A stretch of 54,735 nucleotides of DNA from Pseudomonadota bacterium (GTDB lineage Bacteria > Myxococcota_A > UBA796 > CAJQPC01): NCBI GenBank assembly GCA_024228935.1, contig JAAESX010000023.1, positions 1 through 54,735 on the forward strand, given 5' to 3'. Within the stretch, counting starts at the first letter, position 1. Every line of letters begins with the position of its first letter. A program made the translations under genes and the position numbers. The notes beneath the pieces were generated by a model. That model made no database searches. It saw only the letters and a program-made list of their open reading frames with translations, and had not been told where the DNA came from. This document shows positions 38,303 through 44,190 of the stretch, in pieces.

Positions 38303-38367
38303 CGTGGACTCCTGTGGCTTGAGAACAGGGCTGGTCGGACCGGGGTCCCCTGACTCAAAAGGCCGTT

Positions 38368-38385
38368 TAGCAATTCGTGTGCCAA
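38368..38385 (-). promoter_or_regulatory. Sigma-54 (-24/-12) promoter, proximal
   Basis: On the minus strand the site reads TTGGCACACGAATTGCTA. GG and GC are separated by exactly ten bases, and it matches the YTGGCAC-N5-TTGCW consensus at every key position. Transcription would begin about 12 bases downstream, leaving a leader of roughly 55 bases before the ATG at 38302. Confidence 0.72.
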
Positions 38386-38402
38386 CGTCCAAACCCCTGA
38401 AA

Positions 38403-38420
38403 CCGCAGGAAGCGTGCCAA
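38403..38420 (-). promoter_or_regulatory. Sigma-54 (-24/-12) promoter, distal
   Basis: On the minus strand the site reads TTGGCACGCTTCCTGCGG, again GG-N10-GC with a perfect -24 half and CTGC instead of TTGC at -12. It is 35 bases upstream of the proximal element. A perfect 10-bp palindrome GACGATCGTC (38421-38430) abuts it and could bind a regulator. Confidence 0.55.
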
Positions 38421-38465
38421 GACGATCGTCCAAATATCCAGACGGCGTCAAAGATTCTCGAACAC

Positions 38466-38738
38466 CTACCAGTAGCTCGTGGTCACCGTGAGGTCCTCGC
38501 GCGGCTCCACGAGGCAGGCCAGCCGACCCTCGACCACCTGCTTCAGACGGGTGCTCGTCTCGAGCTCAGACGGGGGCTCGAGCGCTCCGTGCAGCACCTG
38601 GATCGCACAGCGGCCACAGATGCCGTCGGCCTCGCACGTCGACGCGATGGGCACGCCAACCCGCCGCAGCGCGGCGTACACCGACTCCCCCGGCTCGACC
38701 TCGACCTCGCGACCCGAGGGCTCGCAGCGAATGCGCAT
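38466..38738 (-). CDS. [2Fe-2S] ferredoxin
   Basis: A 90-residue ferredoxin-fold protein, starting at the ATG at 38738 (MRIRCEPSGREVEVEPGESV); a GTG at 38759 would add seven residues. The cluster ligands follow the C-x5-C-x2-C pattern in TCEADGICGRC, with the fourth Cys in RLACLV. This spacing resembles 2Fe-2S domains of corrinoid-activator and metabolic oxidoreductase partners. It is divergent from the kinase gene, with 26 bases between start codons. Electron-transfer partner unknown. Confidence 0.85.
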   Translation of the reverse strand: MRIRCEPSGREVEVEPGESVYAALRRVGVPIASTCEADGICGRCAIQVLHGALEPPSELETSTRLKQVVEGRLACLVEPREDLTVTTSYW

Positions 38739-38748
38739 TCGCCGTCCG

Positions 38749-38757
38749 CTATCATCC
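38749..38757 (+). promoter_or_regulatory. Possible -10 element of the kinase gene, leaderless
   Basis: GCTATCATC includes TATCAT, a TAnnnT -10 match, about nine bases before the GTG at 38765. With that spacing the transcript would begin at or beside the start codon, and no ribosome-binding site is seen. No -35 is recognised. Confidence 0.35.
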
Positions 38758-38764
38758 ACCCGAC

Positions 38765-40777
38765 GTGAGCGACTCCGACAAGCTCGGCCGATACTGGCTT
38801 CTCGAACGAATCGCGCTCGGCGGCATGGCGGAGATCCACCTCGCCTTCGTGCGGGGACCGGCTGGCTTCGACCGCGTCGTGGTGTTGAAGGTCCTGCGCC
38901 GCGACCTGGTGAGCGACCCCGACCACGTCCGGATGTTCCTGACCGAGGCGCGGACCATCGCGCGCCTCAACCACCCGAACATCGTGCACGCCCACGAACT
39001 CGAGGAGGCTGGCGGCACCTGGTTCATCGCCATGGAGCACGTCGCCGGGTCGAGCTTCCGCGAGCTCCTGGTCAAGGTCCGCAAGCGCGGGGAGCTCATC
39101 CCGCCAGACGTCGCGCTGGGCCTCATGATCCAGGCCTGCGCGGGCGCTCAGGCCGCCCACGAGCTGCTGTCCCCCTCGGGCGAGCCCATGGGACTCGTGC
39201 ACCGCGACATCTCGCCGGACAACCTGATGGTCCGCGGCGACGGGCACGTGAAGCTGCTGGACTTCGGCATCGCCAAGTTCGCGCGCGCGGACGAGACCAC
39301 CCGCCAGGGCACGCTCAAGGGGAAGATCGCGTACATGTCGCCCGAGCAGTGTCGGCAGGGCGAGCTCGACCGACGCAGCGACGTGTTCAGCCTGGGCGTC
39401 GTCGGCTGGGAGCTCCTGGCCGCGGCCCGCCTGTTCCGCCGAGAGAGCGACTTCGCGAGCATGCAGGCCATCGTCGGGGGCGAGGTCCACGACCTGGCGG
39501 GCGAGCGGCCCAGCATGCCGCCCGAGCTGGTCGAGGTCATCCACCGCGCGCTGTCCCTCCTCCCCGACGACCGTCAGCCCAGCGCCGAGGCTCTGCGAAA
39601 GGAGCTCCAGTCGGTCGCAGACAGCCAGGGCTGGGACGTGTCCGTCGACCGGGTCGGCGCGTTCGTGACCGGTCACCTGGGCGACGACCAGAGCGCCCGG
39701 GCCCGCGACCTCGAGGCCGCCATCACCCAGGCGCTCGACGGTCCCGACGACCTGGAGCTCAGCCTGTCCGAGGAGACCGAGCTCCTCGACGTCGCCGAGC
39801 CGGCACCGCCCGCCAGCCCCCGCAGACCGCGGACCGGGCTGATGGGCGGACTACTGGGGGCCGCCATCGGGGCGGCGGCGACGCTCTGGTGGCTCGCCGA
39901 GCACCCCACGCCTCCTCCCCTCGCGGACGAGCCCGCCGCGGTCGACGCAATCGATGGGGTGGACGAGGTCGAGCCCGCCGAGCCCGCCGAGGACGTCGCC
40001 CCGCCCGCGCTGGCCGGGCACGCCGTCCGAGTCGGTCTGGCCCCGGTGATGGACCCGGGCCCCTACCTGGCCGCTCACGAGGGGGTCCGACTGCACCTGG
40101 AGGGCTCGCTCCAGCGTCCAGTCGAGCTCGTCCCCCACGACAGCTACCTGGACCTGGCCGCCTCGCTCCTCGATGGCTCGGTCGACGTCGCCAGCCTGCC
40201 GCCGAAGCTCTACCTGGAGACCCGCGCCGCAGCGGAGATCGACGTGCTGGCGTTCAAGCAGGTCGACGGAGGCACCGGGACCGACAGCGTCCTCATCGTC
40301 GCCGAGGACGACACAGCGGCCGACATCGCGGCGCTCTCCGGCAGTGTGATCTGCCTGACGGATCCGTCCTCGACGACCGGCTTCGCGTTGCCATCGTCCG
40401 CACTCAGCGCCGCCGGGCTGGACGGCGACGACTACACCACCCGCCTGTCGGGCAACCACCTCCAGGCGCTGCGCGACGTGCTGGACGGCACGTGCCGGGC
40501 GGCGGGCACCTACTCCGACATGCTGCGCGCCGCGGACGCCACCGAGCTCGAGGTCGGCTCGCTGCGGGTCCTGGCGCTGACGGGGCGCTCGCCCCAGGAC
40601 GGCATCTGCTCGGGACCGCACACCGACGAGGCCCTCTCCGAGCAGCTCACGGACGCGCTGCTGAGCTACGAGCCACCCGCGGATTCGGAGCCCACCGTCG
40701 AGAACATCACCGGCTTCGGGGACGGAACGGATGCCGCTTACGACGATCTACGGAGGGCGTTACATGCCGCGCCATGA
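38765..40777 (+). CDS. Ser/Thr protein kinase fused to a PhnD-like periplasmic binding domain
   Basis: A 670-residue protein in three parts. Residues of about 9-290 are a Hanks-type kinase with Lys42, Glu61, the catalytic Asp148 in HRDISPDNL and Asp166 in DFG, plus APE-like MSPEQ. A single membrane helix lies near 357-378 (MGGLLGAAIGAAATLWWLAE), then a Pro/Glu-rich linker. Residues of about 420-650 look like a phosphate/phosphonate-binding PhnD-type domain, with ICLTDPSSTTGFALPSSAL matching its anion-binding loop. The arrangement suggests a receptor kinase sensing a phosphonate- or phosphite-like ligand outside the inner membrane. It overlaps the FKBP gene by four bases. Confidence 0.85.
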   Translation: MSDSDKLGRYWLLERIALGGMAEIHLAFVRGPAGFDRVVVLKVLRRDLVSDPDHVRMFLTEARTIARLNHPNIVHAHELEEAGGTWFIAMEHVAGSSFRELLVKVRKRGELIPPDVALGLMIQACAGAQAAHELLSPSGEPMGLVHRDISPDNLMVRGDGHVKLLDFGIAKFARADETTRQGTLKGKIAYMSPEQCRQGELDRRSDVFSLGVVGWELLAAARLFRRESDFASMQAIVGGEVHDLAGERPSMPPELVEVIHRALSLLPDDRQPSAEALRKELQSVADSQGWDVSVDRVGAFVTGHLGDDQSARARDLEAAITQALDGPDDLELSLSEETELLDVAEPAPPASPRRPRTGLMGGLLGAAIGAAATLWWLAEHPTPPPLADEPAAVDAIDGVDEVEPAEPAEDVAPPALAGHAVRVGLAPVMDPGPYLAAHEGVRLHLEGSLQRPVELVPHDSYLDLAASLLDGSVDVASLPPKLYLETRAAAEIDVLAFKQVDGGTGTDSVLIVAEDDTAADIAALSGSVICLTDPSSTTGFALPSSALSAAGLDGDDYTTRLSGNHLQALRDVLDGTCRAAGTYSDMLRAADATELEVGSLRVLALTGRSPQDGICSGPHTDEALSEQLTDALLSYEPPADSEPTVENITGFGDGTDAAYDDLRRALHAAP

Positions 40778-42000
40778 CGACCTTCCTCCTGACCCTCTCG
40801 CTCCTCGCCTGTGACACCGACGAGGCCGAAACGCCTCCCGAGACCGAGGTCGTCGAAGAGGCGCCTCCCGAGGTGGTCGAGGCTCCGCCCGAGACCGTCG
40901 ACGCTCCCGCTGACGTCGCGGCCGCCCCGGCCGATGCCACCGTCACCGAGACCGGTCTCGCCTACAAGGTGCTGACCAAGGGCACGGGCGCGACCAACCC
41001 CGGCAAGTACGACAAGGTCAGCGTGCACTACTCGGGCTGGACCACCGACGGCGAGATGTTCGACTCGAGCGTCACCCGCGGCGAGCAGTCGAGCTTCCCG
41101 CTCAACCGCGTCATCCCCGGCTGGACCGAGGGGCTCGGCCTGATGACGGTCGGCGAGAAGACCCGCTTCTGGATTCCCGTCGAGCTGGCCTACAACGGAG
41201 CGCCCGGCAAGCCCGCCGGCATGCTCGTGTTCGACGTCGAGCTGTTCTCGATCGAGGCCGGCCCTCAGGTGCCCGCCGACGTGGCCGCCGCACCCGCCAG
41301 CGCCGACAAGCGAGGAACGGGGGCGCACTGGAAGCTCCTGACGAAGGGTGACGGCAGCGCCAACCCGACCGGCAGCGACACCGTCTCGTTCGACTTCACC
41401 GTCTGGAGCCCCGATGGCGAGCTCCAGGAGAGCACCATCCAGTCGGGACGCACGGTCTCGGCCCCGCTCGAGAAGATCGAGGAGCGCACGCCGGTCTGGG
41501 CCGACGAGCTCAAGGAGATGGTCTCCGGCGAGACCCGCATCATCTGGGCGCCCGCCGCGTCGCTGGCCCTCCCCGGCCGGCCGCCGCCCCCCTCGGACCT
41601 GGTGTTCGTCCTGACGCTGAACGACATCGTCGCGCCTCCGAAGGCCCCGGCCGATGTCGCCGCTCCGCCGGCGGACGCGAAGAAGACGCCGTCGGGCCTA
41701 GCCTACAAGGTGCTGACCGCGGGCAGCGGCGAGTCCCACCCGGCAGCCACCGACTCGGTCTCCGTCCACTACACGGGCTGGACCACCGACGGCGAGATGT
41801 TCGACTCGAGCGTCACGCGAGGTCAGCCTTCGAGCTTCCCGCTCAACCGCGTCATCGCCGGCTGGACCGAGGGCCTGCAGCTCATGAGCCCCGGCGAGAA
41901 GACCATCTTCTGGATCCCCGAGGAGCTCGCCTACGCGGGCCAGCCGGGCAAGCCGGCGGGGATGCTGGTGTTCGAGGTCGAGCTGCTCGAGATCAAGTAG
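40774..42000 (+). CDS. Triple FKBP-type peptidyl-prolyl isomerase lipoprotein
   Basis: A 408-residue lipoprotein (MTTFLLTLSLLAC, Cys13) with a Glu/Pro-rich linker and three FKBP domains at about 58-160, 180-287 and 303-408. Domains 1 and 3 are nearly identical and keep the active-site pattern VSVHYSGWTTDGEMFDSS...FPLNRVIPGWTEGL. The middle domain has lost the aromatic and Asp residues (VSFDFTVWSPDGELQEST) and is probably inactive. It should catalyse proline isomerisation in envelope proteins. Coupled by ATGA to the kinase, it may be a folding partner of its periplasmic domain. Confidence 0.88.
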   Translation: MTTFLLTLSLLACDTDEAETPPETEVVEEAPPEVVEAPPETVDAPADVAAAPADATVTETGLAYKVLTKGTGATNPGKYDKVSVHYSGWTTDGEMFDSSVTRGEQSSFPLNRVIPGWTEGLGLMTVGEKTRFWIPVELAYNGAPGKPAGMLVFDVELFSIEAGPQVPADVAAAPASADKRGTGAHWKLLTKGDGSANPTGSDTVSFDFTVWSPDGELQESTIQSGRTVSAPLEKIEERTPVWADELKEMVSGETRIIWAPAASLALPGRPPPPSDLVFVLTLNDIVAPPKAPADVAAPPADAKKTPSGLAYKVLTAGSGESHPAATDSVSVHYTGWTTDGEMFDSSVTRGQPSSFPLNRVIAGWTEGLQLMSPGEKTIFWIPEELAYAGQPGKPAGMLVFEVELLEIK

Positions 42001-42028
42001 TCGAGAGGAGCCTGAGTCTGTCGCCCGG

Positions 42029-42154
42029 GGTCGGCCATCCTCACCGTCAGGACGTGAGTTCTGGGGGCTCCGACCTCCAGTTCGGCCATCCTCGCGGTCA
42101 GGACCTGAGTTCTGGGAGCTCCGGCCCCCAGTTCGGCCATCCTCACCGTCAGGA
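42029..42154. repeat. 51-bp intergenic tandem repeat, about 2.5 copies
   Basis: Copies at 42029-42079 and 42080-42130 are 51 bases each, followed by a 24-base partial copy at 42131-42154. The shared core is TCGGCCATCCTC. It lies between the convergent stops of the FKBP gene and the aminotransferase-like gene. The unit equals 17 codons and remains open on the minus strand, giving a repeated RMAEL...GAPRT peptide, but no start or signal supports translation. Confidence 0.85.
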
Positions 42155-42184
42155 GTCGACCTGTAGGGCCACGCGGTCGGCTCG

Positions 42185-43294
42185 CTAGGCCATGACCTCG
42201 TCGAGCATGTCCATGCAGTACTCGTTCTCCTCGGGCGTCCCGACCGTGATGCGGAAGATATCGCCGAAGGTGTGCTCCTTCAGGGGCGCGAAGGTCTTGA
42301 TCTTCACGCCGCGCTCGAGCATCCCGGCCGAGATGGCCTTGGCCTTGTCGCCGTCCTTGGTCTGGACCAGGACGAAGTTGGCGACGGACGGGAACACCTT
42401 GAGCGAGGGGTGGGCAGCCATCCTCTCGCCAAAGTAGGCGCGCGCGGCGTCGGTGCGCTCGCGCACATCGGCCAGGTGCTGGCCGTCCTTCAGCGCCGTG
42501 ACGCCCATCCGCTCGGACAAGAGCGGGATGCGGTAGTCGGTGACCTGCCCCTCGAGCTCGGCGACCAGGTCGGCGCGGCAGATGATGTACCCGATGCGCA
42601 CGGCGGCCATGCCGAACGCGAAGCTGAACGTCCGCGTGCAGACGACGTTCGGGTACTTCGCGACGAAGTCGACCAGGCGGGGGTGGTCCTGCTCGGAGAC
42701 GTACTGGACGTAGGCCTCGTCCATCCAGAACGTGGTGTTCGGGTACCGCTTGAACAGGGGCTCCATCTGCTCGCGCGTGACGAGGACGTTGCCGGTCGGG
42801 TTGTTCGGGTTGGCGATGTAGACCAGCCCGTCGCCCTTCTTGATGGCGGCCTCGAGCTCGACGATGTCCAGCGTGTAGTCGTTGTCCGGCAGGAGCGGGA
42901 CGAGCCGCACGGTCAGGCCGCTCTTGATGGCCTTCAGCGGCACCTTCCCGTACGTCAGCACGGGCGTGATGATGGGGTAGCCCTGCTTGCTGATCAGGTG
43001 CTTCACGATCCGCGAGGCCTTCGACTTGATTTCGCTGCGGATGATGTGCGGCAGCACCTGCTTGAGGATGGGTCCGCTGCCGTTGTGCAGGTAGACCATG
43101 TCCGGGCTGCAGCCACACTCCTGGGCGATGAGCGCCTTGAGCTCGCTGTTCTCGCTGTTGGAGTAGTTCCGGAGCGACGTGCGGCTGCTGTGCTCCTGGA
43201 GCACGTCGATGGCGGCCTGCGAGCAGTACGTGCCGTCGTTCAGGCCCAGGTTGATGGGCATGCTCCAGCTGCTGGTGTCGACGTTCGTGGGCAT
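42185..43294 (-). CDS. Class I/II aminotransferase-fold protein lacking the PLP lysine
   Basis: A 369-residue fold-type I protein resembling histidinol-phosphate aminotransferases. Conserved landmarks are NPNNPTGN (162-169), the PLP-nitrogen Asp192 in MDEAYVQY, and FRITVGTPEEN with the substrate-carboxylate Arg. At the cofactor site the usual TFSKAFG reads TFSFAFG: Phe225 (codon TTC at 42620-42622) replaces the Schiff-base Lys. Two or three base changes are needed, so a sequencing error is unlikely. It cannot form the normal internal aldimine and may be a pseudoenzyme, a binding protein, or an unusual PMP-dependent enzyme. Divergent from the selenoprotein gene. Confidence 0.85.
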   Translation of the reverse strand: MPTNVDTSSWSMPINLGLNDGTYCSQAAIDVLQEHSSRTSLRNYSNSENSELKALIAQECGCSPDMVYLHNGSGPILKQVLPHIIRSEIKSKASRIVKHLISKQGYPIITPVLTYGKVPLKAIKSGLTVRLVPLLPDNDYTLDIVELEAAIKKGDGLVYIANPNNPTGNVLVTREQMEPLFKRYPNTTFWMDEAYVQYVSEQDHPRLVDFVAKYPNVVCTRTFSFAFGMAAVRIGYIICRADLVAELEGQVTDYRIPLLSERMGVTALKDGQHLADVRERTDAARAYFGERMAAHPSLKVFPSVANFVLVQTKDGDKAKAISAGMLERGVKIKTFAPLKEHTFGDIFRITVGTPEENEYCMDMLDEVMA

Positions 43295-43370
43295 CGGGAC
43301 TCCGTGCGAGCGCGCGGACTAACAAAGAACGTGTCAGGGGTACAGAAATGCACCCAGCGCAACAGCCCCG

Positions 43371-43380
43371 CTGCTACATT
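43371..43380 (+). promoter_or_regulatory. Probable extended -10 promoter element of the selenoprotein gene
   Basis: The site CTGCTACATT contains TGC plus the TACATT hexamer, an extended -10 form. It lies 21 bases before the GTG start in the 107-base divergent gap, with a ribosome-binding GGGAGG between. No clear -35 is visible. Confidence 0.45.
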
Positions 43381-43401
43381 CAGGTCGACTGGGAGGTTCC
43401 C

Positions 43402-44052
43402 GTGAAGAAGATCTTGTCACTGTCCATCGCCGCGGCCGGGCTCGTTGCCTGCGCTCCCGGAACGGTGGACGTGTCGTTCGAAGAGGACGGCGCCTATGGC
43501 TTCGAAGGTGGCCCCGACGGCGGCGCCAGCGAGAGCGCCCTCGAGTTCTACGACGGCGGCGGATGGCGGAAGGGCACCGAGTGCCGTGACGACATCGGCG
43601 ACGCGACCGGAAACGACATCGGCGACATCACCGCCGACATCGAGCTCACCAACCAGTTCGACGAGACCGTGCGTCTCTACGACTTCTGCGACCGGGCGGT
43701 ACTCATCGTGTCCGGCGCCTTCTGGTGAGGTAGCTGTGTCTCGGAGGGTCCGGGACTACAGGCTTTGCAGGAAGAGTGGGGATTCGAGCGCCTGATGGTG
43801 CTGCAGGTTCTCGCGGAGAACAACAGCGGCGGCGCGCCGACCGCGGACGAGCTGGCCGAGTGGGCCGATTCCGCCGGTCAGGAGCACCCCGTGCTCAGCG
43901 ACCCGGGATGGAGCCTCTCCAACCGGTTCGAGCTGGACTACGGCATCCCGTCGTTCTCGCTCCTCGCTCCCGGCATGGAGGTCGTCGCGGTCGACGACTG
44001 GGGCGCCGAGAACATGATTGCGGACTACGCGCCGGACGAGCCCGAGGAGTAG
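43402..44052 (+). CDS. Selenocysteine-containing thioredoxin-like lipoprotein (UGA read as Sec)
   Basis: A single 216-residue frame interrupted only by TGA at 43726-43728. It starts at GTG 43402 with GGAGG just upstream; the signal peptide KKILSLSIAAAGLVAC gives a lipidated Cys. After an acidic Gly-rich linker comes a redoxin/TlpA-like thioredoxin fold: DIELTNQFDETVRLYDFC, then VLIVSGAFW, the TGA at codon 109, then GSCVSEGPGLQALQEEWGF. The TGA occupies the first redox Cys of CxxC, giving U109-G-S-C112. The fold continues to GIPSFSLLAPGMEVV, with the cis-Pro loop. A SECIS-like hairpin follows directly. Alternatives are a nonsense mutation or two separate genes; neither explains the exact position. 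It probably acts as a periplasmic thiol or peroxide reductase. Confidence 0.85.
43732..43764 (+). promoter_or_regulatory. Putative bacterial SECIS stem-loop
   Basis: The RNA would pair 43738-43745 (GUCUCGGA) with 43749-43756 (UCCGGGAC), with one G-U wobble, closing an apical GGG loop at 43746-43748. Below a bulged U at 43757, CUGU (43734-43737) pairs with ACAG (43758-43761); two further pairs follow a bulged G. The loop begins 17 nt after the UGA and its first base is G, as in the known bacterial SECIS consensus. Confidence 0.75.
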
Positions 44053-44071
44053 AGCTCCTCGCGACCGGTTG

Positions 44072-44106
44072 GAAGGCCCCGCTTCGGTGGGGCCTTCTCG
44101 TTCCTT
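44072..44106 (+). terminator. Rho-independent terminator after the selenoprotein gene
   Basis: GAAGGCCCC (44072-44080) pairs with GGGGCCTTC (44089-44097). The inner bases form a C(UUCG)G tetraloop. A T-containing run TCGTTCCTT follows. It ends 20-50 bases past the TAA/TAG-side stop of the upstream gene and separates it from the next gene. Confidence 0.85.
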
Positions 44107-44158
44107 GGGTCCCCCACGGACTCCTTTTCGTTCGGCTGACAGAGCCACATCGGGGCGG

Positions 44159-44167
44159 TGCTACCTT
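44159..44167 (+). promoter_or_regulatory. Probable extended -10 promoter of the Ig-like protein gene
   Basis: TGCTACCTT holds TG-C-TACCTT, closely like the element before the selenoprotein gene. It is 23 bases before the ATG at 44191, with GAGG in between as ribosome-binding site. CTGACA at 44136-44141 resembles a -35 but at a long 20-base spacing. Confidence 0.4.
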
Positions 44168-44190
44168 CGCGCCCTGCTGACGAGGTACCG

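Noticed and set aside
42029..42154. CRISPR array
   Set aside because: The repeats are directly adjacent with no unique spacers between them, and no cas genes are present.
41931..43325. 464-codon minus-strand frame through the tandem repeat and over the aminotransferase-like gene
   Set aside because: It is out of frame with the conserved aminotransferase sequence and stays open only because the 51-bp repeat is a multiple of three.
43726..43728. TGA decoded as Trp by an altered genetic code
   Set aside because: TGA ends most genes in the window, and the site needs a redox Cys-like residue next to an existing Trp.
43765..44052. Independent small gene starting at ATG 43765
   Set aside because: It has no ribosome-binding site and begins inside the thioredoxin fold. 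It is better explained as the 3' part of the Sec-containing frame.
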